In this document: piece by piece, positions 29,958-42,958 of the stretch
How the letters are laid out: each line of letters opens with the position of its first letter
How positions within the stretch are numbered: position 1 is the first letter of the stretch
Origin: Macrophomina tecta
Taxonomy: Eukaryota; Ascomycota; Dothideomycetes; Botryosphaeriales; Botryosphaeriaceae
NCBI GenBank assembly: GCA_024180945.1
Contig: JAKSGN010000007.1
Location: forward strand, 4,464,001-4,528,000
Length of the DNA stretch: 64,000 nucleotides
Reading direction: 5' to 3'
Translations under genes and position numbers: made by a program
Notes under the pieces: model-generated
The model's database searches: none
What the model was told of the DNA's origin: nothing
The model's input: only the letters and a program-made list of their open reading frames with translations

Positions 29958-32530
29958 TCTTAAGAGTAGATGCTCCTCTGCGACGTTGGACAATCGCCTG
30001 TCGTATTAGGCGACAGGCTTTTGTAGGCCTTACCGTCCAATCCTTGCGCTTCACGACTCACCCTGAGCGCCACGCTGAGACAGACAATCTCGTACAGCGA
30101 GTCGGAGCTACAATAACTACTGACCGTTATCTTTCCAACGCTTCGCTAAGGCATCGGCTCTACACACCTCGCACGACAGGTCGCACGAAAGGCCTCATTT
30201 ACGGGGCGCCTAAAGACGCGACTGCCCGTTACAGCCCCATCCACACGTGTCGGCAATCGTTTGCGGTGGTATGGACTTGAGCGCAACCCTACGGCACTGG
30301 CGCTCGGGCTGTGTATTGTGGGAGCGGGACTCGCCGTTAAGTGCAGCGGAGACAGGGGACGACGGTCCAGCGCCAACCAGCGTGCCAATCGCATCATGCA
30401 GGCCAGCAGCCATAGCCGAGATTCTGTATTGCTTGATGGCGACGTGCAGGATGGCGACATGGAGTCAGTCCCAGTGCAGGTTGGAAGAGTCGTTGTTCGG
30501 AGGCTCACCGATAAGCGTCGGAGTCGATTATTCTGGTTAGATTCACTGTTGTCCCGCCGGGCGTCTCGCGCTCCCGGGGACAGGGTACTCTTGGTGGATG
30601 CAGACGGCGGTGGATAGCAGGAAAGTCAGGGACCGCCTACAGTTCCGTGCCCGGAGCCGCGAGTCCGGCGCGCTGTTTTATATGCCGTAAACGGTAATTT
30701 TGTCGAGTCAGCTGCACTACCGCGCAAGGACGCGGTGAGGGACTACAAGCGGTACTTGGCAGGGTCTTATCCGTACTTTACAAGTGGTCAGCCTTCTGCT
30801 TAGCATTTGCTGCCAAGGCCATGGTGGCAAGGAGATATAGAGCGACTCGGTCAGCGGGGAAATGCGAGAGCGCGAAATACATCACCCTCGACTGCTACCT
30901 TGGCTCAATGGACTCGCCTACCCCTGGCGGCCTAGAGAGCTCCGAAGTGCCCCGGAACAGATCCTGGGACAGAAACTCGCAGAGCAGCGTTGCTGCTTTT
31001 GCCCCAATCAACCCAAATGCCTGGATTGTCTGCCCCGTGCGCAAAGCACCCTGGTCCTGGTGCTTAGGGCATATTCTGGACCGAAGGAGTAGTCCAGTTC
31101 CCACGTAAGCAAGACCGCAGATCAACTGCTGTTGTTACTGCTGACTATTCGCACACGACAGTGCATGTGGACCGGCGGCTTGTGCGCTTGAGGGGCTCGA
31201 TCCACCTCCGCATTAGCCATCGAGGCTTCCCGCACGAGGAGATCGCTTTCAAGGGCCGCTGTGGGATATCAGAGGGGCGAGTCGGCAGGAGCCATTCGGC
31301 AGGCGAGCGTGCGGATCCTCCCTCGGCAGAGCAGCCGAAGAAGCCTGAGATCCTCTCCATGGCCATCAGCGGGAAGCTGCCCACGGACAGTCTCGAATAG
31401 GCGACCGCATGGCGGTAATGGAGATACGGCGGGCTGTGGTTTCGCGCTCTACAGCCATCTCATGGCTGCCGTACTCTGGCTACGATTTTGCAGGCAGGGT
31501 GCGTGAGGAAGGTGATTGGCTACATGCCTATCCTCATGAGCGTGGCTGGGCCGGTGGTGTGGGACGGAGCCAGTACGTGCAGCGGCATCAAGACCATCAA
31601 CGGCGGGGGAGAGGCGCGCGCGGTCGTCACGCACGACGGTATGGGCCGGACACGGTGCCTGCACTTGGCTACGCTCACTCAGACGTTTGCGGCCAAGATG
31701 TTCATCGCTTCGCCCAGGGGCCAGACCGTCCTGCGTCAGGCGTTCAGTAGTAGGACGAAGCATGGGAGCCTGACAAAGCGTGCCGAGTCAACTCGCAGGA
31801 GCTGACGCGTGCCTGCGTTTCAAGGTGCGGACAGGCGAAGCGATGGGGATGAAGGTGGTGGGAAGGGGAGTGTGGGCGGGGTTGACAGTGCTGCAGGAGC
31901 TGGGCTGGCCGGGTTCCAGGACATGCAGCTGGCGGCTGGCATATGCGAAGACCACAAGGCGACGGCCATCAACCGCATCGAAGGGTGTGCGTGATGCCAA
32001 TGGCGGTGGTGCAACAGGTGCGCACGAGCTTGGCGGGCGAGCTGGCCCGGCTCAACAGGCGCAAGAAGCTGGGCGGGTAGGCAGCCGCAACCGCATCGCC
32101 TTGCTGGGCGAGCAAGGGCACGGCCCGGCGGACGTTTGGAGCATGAGGCTGATTCGGATGAATGGACGGCAGGTGGGGAGATGCCCCCGGCCGGAGTTGG
32201 CACGGTCGGGGCAGTATCGGTCTGGAAGCGCAGGCGGCGATGCTTGGGCTGCGGGCGACGTTGGCCAACATGGTCGCGGCCGCGGTGCAGCGCACGGGCG
32301 ATTCAGGGCCTGATCAAGAGCCACATGGCGCTTGACCGCAAACGAGGAAGGGCCGTGGGAGGGATGGTGTTGTACGGGGAACGGGCGGGCAGAGTCAGTC
32401 CAAAAGCAAGTGCGGCGCCAGATGGGCCTTGCCGCATGTGTCAGCTCCCAAACTACAGGCGGCTTAGCGCAGAGCCTTCCGACCGGTCGGATCGGCCGCC
32501 GGGGCCTGGGCGAGCCCGCCGGGCCTGCCA
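29958..32530. other. Gene-poor, partly GC-rich region right of the cluster
   Basis: Many overlapping frames of 60-230 codons exist in all frames, as expected for GC-rich non-coding or decayed DNA. I could not recognise a domain, splice pattern or family. Around 31490-32340 short stretches look helical and protein-like in shifting frames (for example MLGLRATLANMVAAAV near 32250), suggesting a decayed element of unknown type. Confidence 0.45.
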
Positions 32531-32532
32531 TA

Positions 32533-32562
32533 CCGCACCCGTGCAAAAGTCAGGGCGCACGG
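32533..32562 (+). repeat. Left terminal inverted repeat of the Tc1 element
   Basis: Thirty bases identical to the reverse complement of 33812-33841, preceded by TA. Confidence 0.95.
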
Positions 32563-32620
32563 ACGTGCACGAGTCAAAACAACAACGTACCCTCTTCATC
32601 CCTTGCCTCATTACACCACC

Positions 32621-33707
32621 ATGCAGCGCATCTTTGGACGCGAAATTTCAGGCAATGCTAGGCAAAGGCATCAGCTTTCACATGATCAACGAGTTTCGGT
32701 TATTACACAATCGCAAGATGGTAAATCTGGGCGTCAAATTGCCCGTGAGACTCGCTTCTCAGAACACGCAATTAGGAGCTGCATCAACCACTACAATACG
32801 ACTGGCCAGATTGATCTAACACCTCGTACTGGCCGTCCCCCAAAGTCAGCCTTCGCACGGAGCGCCAGATTATTCGTTTTGTTAACCGGTTCCCAAAACT
32901 TAAGCACAGCCAGGTGATTAAGCAACTCCAGTTATCTATCCATAAAGATACGCTCAGGCGTATTCTACGCAAGAACCATATTACCAAATGGCGTGCAAAG
33001 AATCGGCCTTGGATCTCTCAAGCGAATGCCCGCATTCGGTACCAATATGCAAAGAAATACCGGTATAAGAGCTGGAGATGGTGGATGAGGGTTACGTTCG
33101 GTGATGAGTGCTCAGTTGAGCAGGGCTCTGGCCACGCACCAAGCTGGGTTTTCCGTACGCCTGGCCAGCAAAAGTGGGACCAAAGCCGGCTTAATACACG
33201 GCCACTTGGCAAGAAGGCAAGATGTATGGTATGGGGTGGCTTTTCAGGCCAGCTAGGGGTGTCTGATTTACACGTTATGGAGCGTGATTTGGACTCTCCT
33301 AGGCAAGGCTATACTGCCAAATCCTATATCAAAGTACTGGAGGAACAGGTGCCAAGAAACTACGACTATGGTATGTACTGGTTACAAGATGGTGCTGGTA
33401 TTCATCGGGCGAACCGGGTGAAGAAATGGCTGCGTGATCACCAAATTAGGTGCATTACTCACCCCCATATTCGCCTGATCTGAACCTCCAGGAATACCTT
33501 TGGTGGCCACTAAAGATGAAGCTTCAAGAGATTGCGCCATTTATTGAGCTTGAGAAGAATCCTGAGCGCGTGGAGGCATTACTAGCTGAGTGGTTACCTA
33601 GGGCATACGCATTGGTGGAAAAACCAAGCCTTAAAGCGCTTTGTAAAAGTATGCCACAACGGCTTGTAGATGTTATTCAAGCTGGTGGCTATCAAACTCG
33701 CTGGTAG
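32621..33707 (+). pseudogene. Tc1-like transposase (DD34E) with two frameshifts
   Basis: From the ATG at 32621, the N-terminal helix-turn-helix (LSHDQRVSVITQSQDGKSGR, INHYNTTG) and GRPPK linker are clear. The frame then shifts at a C5 run (32837-32841) to SLRTERQIIRFVNRFPKLK, and again at a second C5 run near 33460 to PPYSPDLNLQEYLWWPLK, ending at TAG 33705-33707. The catalytic residues are all present: Asp in TFGDECSVEQG, Asp in WLQDGAGIHRA, and Glu in LQEYLW, with 34 residues between the last two. Both breaks look like loss of one C from a run of six, so they may be sequencing errors. As given, the gene cannot make a full transposase. Confidence 0.85.
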
Positions 33708-33811
33708 CCTAGCTTTATAAAGAATCAACTCTTACTGCATTTGAGCAACTCCTTGTTGAATAATACGACTCCAAAGTATTGGTGTTGGTGGCAGGATAAT
33801 TAGCGCCTTGG

Positions 33812-33841
33812 CCGTGCGCCCTGACTTTTGCACGGGTGCGG
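33812..33841 (-). repeat. Right terminal inverted repeat of the Tc1 element
   Basis: Perfect inverted copy of the left end, followed by TA. Confidence 0.95.
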
Positions 33842-33843
33842 TA

Positions 33844-36800
33844 GTCCAGCAACTACGGCCAAATCGAGGCTTGCCTGCCATCTTGCCTTCTTCGTCGGCC
33901 CAGTACAATCGCCACGTGCTGATCCTCTTCTGTGCGTTTTGCGGCCGGAATGTCGCGCAGCTGAGTCGCCAGCAACACTGAATTCGCGCTGCGACGTCGC
34001 CGAGCCGGAGCATCCGGCCAAGACCCAGCGCAGCACTTGCGATCTGGAAGGCGGAGAATCTGTCTCTGCGGCCGTCCTTTCTGCTCCCTGCGTCCCAGCC
34101 GGCCCCGCCATTTCCATTGCCGATCGGCCTTGTTCTTACTGGCGCTGATAGCGCCCCTCTCCGCCTCTCTCCGCAGGAGTGCGGCTTATCTTCTGGGCCA
34201 GAGGCTCTCCGATGACAGCTGCGGAGTTGCACACCCCCGACATACTGTGCTCATAGCTGGCGACCTGCCGGCAGCGGCTCTTTGCTCCGCTGAGCCTGCC
34301 CGACTATAAGATCGACGCGCCGGCTTTCACCGTCCAGCACTGATGAGATCCGGCAACGGGGCCAAAGCCCATTTTCCTTCAGGCCTTCTGTAAATCGCCC
34401 GTTCGCTTCCCGATGCAGTTAGCCTGCCTGCTTGTCTTCACGCTCTTATTGGCGACACGATGAAGGACGTCCAATAGCGTTTCGACGTGCAAAACTAGGT
34501 CTAGCCCTGTAGTCAGTCTGCCTATACGTATACGCCCGGCGCTTCTCTCGGCAACATCCCCTCCACCTCCTCCAGCAATCCTCATCCCCCGCCGTCGCCT
34601 CGCTGTTCTTCACTCCAACCCACTGTTCAACTGCCGCCATGGGCTCGGTGACTAGATGGCTCGCCTGGCCTACTTATGTTCTCATCGCCGTATTTGCAGC
34701 ATGTACCCTGCAGAGCAGCGGAGCGGTTCGCACCACCGTCTCGACCCGCCAGCGTTATTCATAACATCCCCAGACCCTCGCCTGCCAATAGCTTCTCTAG
34801 TTCCACCAGCTATCGTGATGCCAGCCTCGCCGCTCCCGGAGCCCCTGCGTCAGTAATATGCACACCGCACGACGGCGCCTAACCGCCACCGCTGGAGCTT
34901 TGTCCAACCCACACTGACTTGTCTGCCCAGCGCGGGCCTCCCCGTCTCCTCTCGAATGCAACATCCACCAGCACGTGATCCCACGCGGCCGACACGACTC
35001 AAATTATGTGTAATTCCCAAAGACCACGGAGCCTCGCGTAGACACGAGGCAACGCGCGCACACCGTCAGCACAGCAGCAGCGCCGTTGCAGCCTGACACC
35101 TCGCCGACACCGACCATACTGACAAAGACGACGGTCATACTGGCGCGACGGACATCTACCTTTGATCTTGGCGAGCGGGCTCGGCGAGTGCGCCTCCACT
35201 TGCATCACCAGGCATCCGCCGCCAGCAGGACGCCTCGGCGGGAAGGCGAAGATAAGGAACGGCTCGGCCACTGCTTAATCGCCGCCTCCCACCGGGATGG
35301 CGTCCGTTGGCCCCGGGAGCGTTGCCGTAGCGTGCCTATACTGGCCGCCGTGGTTTCTGCTCCGCTTGTCTCAGGTGGGCTCTTCGTGTTTGCGAGAAGG
35401 GTTCCCCTGCCGTGCGTGCTTTGGCTCGGGGGGGTGCTAGTGCGCGATTTCAAAATGCCGCAGCTAGGCTGGCGCTGCTTTTCCACGATTGCGCCGGTAA
35501 AGACGTCTCGATCGAATGGCCATGTGATCCCGGCCTGCTGGGGAGAGGGATGTGGAGGTTGGCAAATGCCACCGTTGGATGAGCTCCGTGTGTATGTCGA
35601 GGTTGGCGTTTCCGGAGTCCTTGACGCGCGGTCCATTCGCGTATGCGAGCTGGAGGCTTCCTGTTCAGTACTAAACGGCGTGTGACGGTCGTAGGCGTAG
35701 TTGAGGTATATCTCAGGAGAACACAGGGAGGTGCGGCAGGTTGAGACGACGACCGGATGGTGGCAAGAAGAGTTGCATTGCACTGCGGATAATATGTCTG
35801 CTGTGACATGAGCATAGTATTGCACTGAGGTCGTCGTTCATTCCTGATATTCACCAAAGAAAAAAAAAAAAAAACCATACAAGTGCGAACTAGTCTCCGT
35901 CGGAAGCCGCTGCATCTTTCATGACCATTCACTTGAAAATCTAGCTCCTGGCAATCAGTAGACTTGTGCCGCAACGTGGCAATGAGGAATCTCGGGACGA
36001 TATCGCAATCACTCCGAGTCGGAATCGCGCTAGACGGAGAGCCTCCCGCTTAGGGAGGAACGAGAATTATACTTCCGGCATAAACCCCCCCTTAAGGGAT
36101 CTAGAGGCCATGACGCCCGAGGGCTCCATTATCGACGATATGGTGCGAAGCGGGCGTCGCACGTTACGGGGCGAACGCTTTTTCCATCCAATCACACCCC
36201 TTTCCTGCGGCCCACTACGTCGCCTCGACTACCCTTGCGAAACCAACCAAGAACTGACCTGGCAAGGATTGTCTTTTCAGAGCATGTTTCGCAACGCGGG
36301 CCGGTTCGGCTCGGCCATGGTGAACCGTCGGACGCAGCGGATATTGGTTTCGGCCCTGTGCTCCTTTTTTTTTTTCGTGCTTCTCCGCTGCGCGACACTT
36401 ACATGCGCAAGAACGCCCGTGGAGTACTCGGTCGTGACTGGAATACCGCAGCCATGAAGTGCCTCACGCAATACGATTCAAGGCACGTCCCGTCACGATC
36501 CGCATTGTCTGGTTCTGGGCCAAAAGGCCGCCCAATGACAGAAACATGCTGTTGCTTACATTGCGGCCATCCTTCCAATTAATATCTTCACCATTTTAAT
36601 GTGATTGCCGAGCCTGATTGACAGAGTACGGGGTTTTGCAGGCGATACGCACGAGCATTGCCCAATCGAGAAATTCCAGTAAGAAGTTCCAAACCATCGG
36701 AGAGGACGCCATGTGGCAGGGTTATTACGCGACGTCAATGCTTCTCTTAATTGCCGAACCCAGTGGCGCAATATGACGCGCTTCTCAAAATAGCTAGAGG

Positions 36801-39722
36801 AGCCATAGTTCCGTCTCTCGTCTAGTGTAACCAAGCTCCAAGCGACTTTCGCCTGCCGTCACGTCCTTTTCCGCTCAAAGCGTCGCCGGGTGGGACGAGA
36901 GAGAAGGGTGTCCTTTCCACTGTCACGGAAAAGAAAAGAATGCGTAGTGATAGGAGGGTGGCGTCTACGAGCTGTTTAGTATCCATCAATCGAGGCAGCA
37001 ACATCGAGATGACCGAGTTCTGTCTCTTGGCAAAGTAAGTAACTCATCGCAAGTCAACCACTTACCATAAACATGAGAAAGCGAGATTACCGGAAACCTG
37101 CTCGTTTTTTGAAGGTACCAGCCCATTTGTGCAGTGTCTTCAAGACTCACATTTGATACACACCGAGCTCGTGGTATAAACGTCACACGTATACGTCGAT
37201 ACGACCATTCAATCCATCACTACCATTGTCTGACCTGTTACAGATGACAAACGCAACTTGAGATGTATCTATACTCTCTTACTGCTCATTTCACTAATCA
37301 CGTCCTCTCTGAGACCGTCTCGGCCTGCATCGTATTACTTCTACTATTTAAACATCGTACTGTTGAACCCTATCCCTCGCTCGGACTTATCCCTGGCGAC
37401 ACTTTGCCTCTGCTTGCTTTCACGAACAAGATATAGCCGATCTCATGTTGGACCCGCTCCGTGTTGTTCGGTGCGGGATATGGTATGTACCGGTCCACAT
37501 GTTTGCGAAGGGGGCCTTCTTGGAGGCGCAATACTGCAGGAAAACGCGGCTATATATGTCGAATAAAACGGCACTGAAAGCGCAGTAGAGAAGGTCGCCG
37601 ATGCTTTCCGTCAAATGGCTTGCAGTGCATTAGTCTTAGTTGACCGGTTTGCCGGTGTACGAGAACCTGAGTTGTGGGTTCTGTTCTCATGAGGCAAGGC
37701 ATCAGACTTACAGCCTTTCTACGAGGGGCTTGCAGGCGTGTTTGCCTTTCAAATACATTTAGGGTCGGCATCTAATTATCGAAGAGGATTTGCTCCTTGT
37801 CGCATTCAACTTGGTGGGGCCGATCCATGCATCTTTGGAAGACAGGCCGGAAAGTTTGTCTGCCCACACGGGCGACAGCTGACTCGAAAGCGTGATTATG
37901 GTACGCCAGTAGTATTGGGTTGATCGTGCATGCAAGATGGAAGGTAAAATACTCAAGGTTGCCTGAATTAAGCACAATATTTCGCTGCAATATCCACAGC
38001 GGCGCCTGTGAGATCTGCCACAGCTAAGTTACCTCCTAGGCCCAATATTGCCCCAACCACCAAGACTATTAGAGAAGGTGCATATTTTCTCAGGTACCAG
38101 TAGTGGTCTCGAAACTCGTCTTATTGATTCCTCGCCAGGGGCTGCCTACATGCACATTTGTAAGCTGACATGACTCTGAATGCTTGCTCCTCTGTCGGCA
38201 TTCTGGCCTTCGGACTTTCCTAAGGCGTAAAGATTATCCCGGGGATAGCTTCCGGCAGAGTTTTCATATCCTCGGCAAATTGTATCTGAAAAGGCTTCGC
38301 AACGCATTTAGTGGATGTGACTTTCGACACCACCACCCGTATCTCGGAGGTTCGCGCAAGACATTGCCGAGCTGCGCTCAGGCGGGATGTTACGCAACGC
38401 GTGTGATATTTACCGGCCCCAGAAGAGGACATTTTTGAATTCCTGGAGAGAATTATGGAGTACCCGGTGGGATTACCTATGCCGTGGAATATCCAACTAA
38501 TACAACTTTGGATTAGTTTGCATTTGCAGCAGAATGGCGGGCCTCGAGAGCGTTCCATCGCAAGATTATAAAGCCTCAAAAAGGAAGCCCAAATCAACCT
38601 TCAGTCCCGCGGTTACCGCTTTGATAGCGTCGGAAGTATGCAGTGTACCTTGCCACTGGCCCCTCTGCTACTCAGAATGCGTCCGTCCCCTGCGGACAAG
38701 GACCGTGTGACGGGTCCCTTCCGGTTATTCCTTGGTGACACAGCGGAGCGGAACGGATGAAGCAGGGCTGCCGTGCCTTAATTTGCTGTGGATAAGCATG
38801 CATGAATCATCCACGTGTCCAGAAATGTGCGGGGAGAGGATTTCTGGCTGCGACCAGAGAGGCGCTGTCAGGATATGACGCTGTGAGTTTAGTGGGATTG
38901 GGGGGAAAGTATCATGGATTTTGCCACATATCGAAGAGAATAGCAAGCTTATGCAAGCACACAGAGTGTTACTGAATGAGTAACTGGTGAGATTCCTTTG
39001 CATATTGGGCGTGCGGTGCGGTATACCTTGAATGCTATGTAACCTGATCGTCCTTCCAATGAAGTAGTCCGTACACTTCCGACACCAAGCTCCGCTGATT
39101 ATGCCCTAAGATGGCATCTAAGGATCACATCATCAACCGGATTACTATTCACTTACGCTCACCCAGTGAGCATGGCTAATGCGCTGCTTCGTCCCCCCAA
39201 GAGGTGTTTCCGGGCTCCACCTGTGACTCGCAGCCTTCTGCATGATTCTCTGCCACCGTCTGCCGAGGTCTCTCAGCTGACGTTATCGTCTATTAAAAGA
39301 CTTTTTGGAACCAGATTCGTCAGGTTGACTACTGGGCGCTGCAGGATGACAGCTTTGGAAAGGGGTTTCCCCGTAGCATCTCCTCCACATGCCCTCTGCG
39401 GTCGTTGTACACAAGATTTGTTGTCGAAAGTTTAGCTAACTAATCTCAAGTTATATACCTTGAATTAACCTACTAGGCGAGGAGTGACTGTAGCTGATTG
39501 ATGTGGACATGAGAAGCCTTAGTTTCTGGGTATCGGTGTTGTGTAATAGTGAATGGCCACTGTGCTGGATCTCGACTCCCACCAACTGATACATATGGCT
39601 GTGAAGCTCTGAATCCACTGTCCCGTAATCTCCGTTCGCCTCGTCGGAAGCTGCGCGCACCCCCGGGGGGTGCAGCACCGTCGCATTCGGCCGAAGCATC
39701 TCCGACGGCCCCGGCAGCGGAG
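33844..39722. other. Gene-poor region between the Tc1 element and IleRS
   Basis: Almost 5.9 kb without a gene I can support. The left half is GC-rich with shadow frames on both strands; from about 36.5 kb it is more AT-rich. A minus-strand frame at 38220-38597 has a protein-like end (FAEDMKTLPEAIPGIIFTP), but no family is recognisable and frames on either side are broken. A-rich runs occur at 35860. The upstream region of the IleRS gene is within the last few hundred bases. Confidence 0.45.
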
Positions 39723-42700
39723 ATGGCAGAGTCGCGCGACGCGCCGCCGCAGCACTCCCTCAACTTTTCCGCGTCACCCGCATCACCGCGCGCACACTCC
39801 GCCCCGCAGCATGGCAGCAGCAGCATGGTAGCTCCAAGCCACGTCTTCCGGAGCGCCGCCGCCACCAGATCATGGTCCAGCACGCTTAAGCTCCCCAGGT
39901 CCGCCTTCCCGCCGCGTCCACAGCCATCGCCAGATCTCCTCCGCCAGTGCACCGACGACCTCTATGCCTGGCAGCAATCGCCACAACGCCCGGCCAATGG
40001 CTCGTTCGTGCTCCACGACGGCCCGCCCTATGCCAATGGCAGCTTGCACATCGGACACGCCTTGAACAAGGTCTTGAAAGACCTCATCTGCCGCTTCCAG
40101 GTCGCCCAGGGCAAGCGCGTGCACTACATTCCGGGCTGGGACTGCCACGGCTTGCCGATCGAGGTCAAGGCCCTGCAGGCCCTGGGCAATCCGGATCGCG
40201 ACCAGCTGAGCCCGGTCGAGGTCCGCGCCGCCGCTCGCCGCCTGGCCGAGCGCACCGTCGAGGAGCAGAAGGAAGGCTTCAAGAAGTGGGCTGTCATGGC
40301 CGACTGGGACCGCGCATACTTGACGATGGAGAAGGGCTTCGAGATGCGCCAACTGAGCATCTTCAAGGCCATGGTCGAGAAAGGTGCGTGAGGCTTGAGG
40401 CTGTGGCCGTGTGTGGAGACGCTGACGGCTGCCCAGGTCTCATCTACCGCCAGTTCAAGCCCGTCTACTGGTCGCCCTCGTCCGGCACTGCTCTCGCTGA
40501 AGCTGAGCTCGAGTACGATGACAGCCACCGCTCTACCGCCGCATACGTCAGTTTCCCCATTTCCAAGCTTCCGTCGAGCTTGGCCGGTCGTGTTGATATT
40601 TCGAAACTCGGTGCCCTCATCTGGACGACAACTCCTTGGACATTGCCTGCGAATAGGGCCATTGCGGTACATTCGGAGCTGGAATACTGTGTTGTGGAAA
40701 TGCTTCGACCGACTGCTACTGGAGATCGTGCCAGCCAGTTTCTCGTGGGAAAGGATCGTCTTGATGCTCTTCAGCAGACCTTAAAGACCGAGTTCCAGAT
40801 CCTCGTGGACAGTATCCCTGGCTCTGAGCTGTCTGGCCATACGGAATATGTAAACCCTCTGGAGCCTGATCAAGCGGCCTCACAGCCCATCCTCCACGCC
40901 GATTTCGTGTCTGCTGCATCTGGCTCTGGTCTTGTTCATATTGCTCCAGGTCACGGTATGGACGACTACAATCTCTGCAGGACTGCTGGCATTCCTGCTT
41001 TCGCGCCTGTAGATGGCAAGGGCTGCTTCACTAAGGAAGCTCTGCCTGGTCAAGCCTACCGTATCGCTGGACTTTCAGTCCAAGGGGAGGGCTCCCAGGC
41101 CATCTTAGATATACTGAAGACCATGCCGAGAGATCCTCTGGTTGCGGTCCAGGACATCACTCATAAGTACCCTATTGATTGGAGAACAAAGCAACCTGTC
41201 ATCATTCGTGCAACGGAACAATGGTTCGCGGACGTCGAAAGTATCAAGGACGGTGCTCTGCAAGCTCTTGACGATGTTGAGTTTCTGCCGAAAACCGGAA
41301 GAGCTCGTCTGGAGAGCTTCGTTCGTGGCCGTAGTCAGTGGTGTGTCTCCCGTCAGCGGGCCTGGGGGGTTCCCATCCCTGCGCTGTACGAAAAGACAGA
41401 AAGTGGCGGCCTGAAGGCACACATGACTGGGGACTCGATTGAGCATATCATGAAGGTTGTTGAGCAACGCGGTATCGATGCCTGGTGGACTGACGCCGAG
41501 GATGAGCCAGCTTGGATCCCTGAAGGCCTTCAAGGCACCTTCGTCCGCGGCAGGGACACTATGGATGTGTGGTTCGACAGTGGCACTGCATGGACTCTGC
41601 TCGACCGTCGCCCTGGACAACCTGTGGCTGATGTCTTCCTTGAGGGAACTGACCAACATCGTGGCTGGTTCCAATCTTCTTTGTTGACGCACATTGCTCA
41701 CCAAAGCTCCAAGGCAGGCTCAATCGATCGCTCCTCCAAGCACAAAATGCTGGCCCCATTCAAGGCCCTCATCACACACGGCTTCACACTCGATCAAGAC
41801 GGTCGCAAGATGAGCAAGTCTCTTGGAAACACCATCTCCCCTTCCCAGATTATGGACGGCTCTCTTCTCCCACCTCTCAAGCTCAAGAAGAAACAGAAAA
41901 AACCCAGCAATGCCAACGCTAACGCCAACGCCGCCGCCACCCCCGGCAAGGAAACATACGACGCCATGGGCCCGGACGCCCTCCGTCTCTGGGTCGCCAG
42001 CAGTGACTACACCAAAGACGTCATCATCGGCCAACCCGTCCTCGCCTCGGTCACTCAATCCCTGCACAAGTACCGCGTCACGTTCAAATGGCTGCTCGGC
42101 GTCCTCTCCGACTTTGATCGCTCCGCCTCAGCTCCCGCCCCTGCGCAAGCCCGCACCACCGTCCCTGGCCGCTGGACGCTCATCGACGCCATCGCCCGCC
42201 ACCAGCTCGCCCGCACTGCCCACGCCGTGCACGCCGCGTACGCGAGCTACGAGTTCTACCGCGGCACCGCCGCCCTGAGCAAGTACACCACAATCGACCT
42301 GAGCGCATTCTTCTTCGAGACGCTGAAGGACCGCGTCTACGCGGGCACGCCCGAGGATCGCCGCTCCGCGCAGCGCGTGCTGTGTGACATTTTTGACGAG
42401 TTGTTGGATATGCTGGCGCCCGTCTGTCCGCTTCTAGTCGAGGAGGTGTGGGCGCTGACGCCCTCCGGCGTCAGGCGCGGGAGGGAGAGACCTGGGCGCA
42501 GGACGTGGGTGCCGTACGTGGCGGAGACTTGGGAAGATGAGGGAAGGAGGGTGGCGTTGGAGAGTAGGATGGATGTGCTTGAGAAGGTGGGGGCCGCGGT
42601 GAAGGTGGCGCAGGAGAAAGCGAGGGGGGAGAAGAGGATGGGTGGCGGGTTGGAGTGCGATGTGGTGGTGAAGGTGGAAAGGGAGGTTGATGGTGTTGTG

Positions 42701-42958
42701 GAGAAGGCGTTGGAGGAGGATTTAGCCGCTGTGCTTGTGGTTTCGGGCGTGAGAGTTATGGCGGGCGATGAGGAGGCGGTGGATAACGGTGGGGTGGAAT
42801 GGTCGTTTAGTGAGGAGTTTGAGTTGGAAGGAGGTGCTAAGGGGAGTGTGGAGGTAAGGCCCGCCGCAAAGAGTAAGTGCCCGAGGTGTTGGCGGTATGT
42901 TGCGCCGAGTCCGGAGGAGCTCTGTGGAAGGTGTGAACATGTTGTGGAGGGATCGTAG
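39723..42958 (+). CDS. ISM1: Mitochondrial isoleucyl-tRNA synthetase
   Basis: Exons are 39723-40383 and 40437-42958; 1060 aa from the first in-frame ATG. The ATG at 39825 is an attractive alternative because MVAPSHVFRSAAATRSWSS is Arg/Ser-rich without acids, like a mitochondrial presequence. The class I synthetase signatures are GSLHIGHALNKVLKD (HIGH), WDCHGLPIEVKALQ, the editing-domain block WTTTPWTLPANRAIAV, GTDQHRGWFQSS and DGRKMSKSLGN (KMSKS). A C-terminal zinc-finger-like KCPRCWRY...CGRC ends the protein, as in bacterial and mitochondrial IleRS. A Lys-rich and Asn/Ala-rich insertion follows KMSKS at about residue 700. It charges mitochondrial tRNA-Ile. Confidence 0.95.

Larger units (their letters stand above)
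32533..33841 (+). mobile_element. Tc1/mariner transposon with perfect TIRs and TA duplication
   Basis: The element is 1309 bp. Its ends (32533-32562 and 33812-33841) are perfect 30-bp inverted repeats, beginning CCGCACCCGTGC and ending GCACGGGTGCGG. TA dinucleotides flank both sides (32531-32532 and 33842-33843), the Tc1/mariner target site duplication. It carries one transposase gene in the plus orientation with DD34E catalytic spacing. The perfect TIRs indicate a recent insertion in this gene-poor region. Confidence 0.93.

Noticed and set aside
38220..38597. 125-codon minus-strand frame with protein-like C-terminus
   Set aside because: No recognisable family, no splice sites, and broken frames around it; kept only as part of the gene-poor region.
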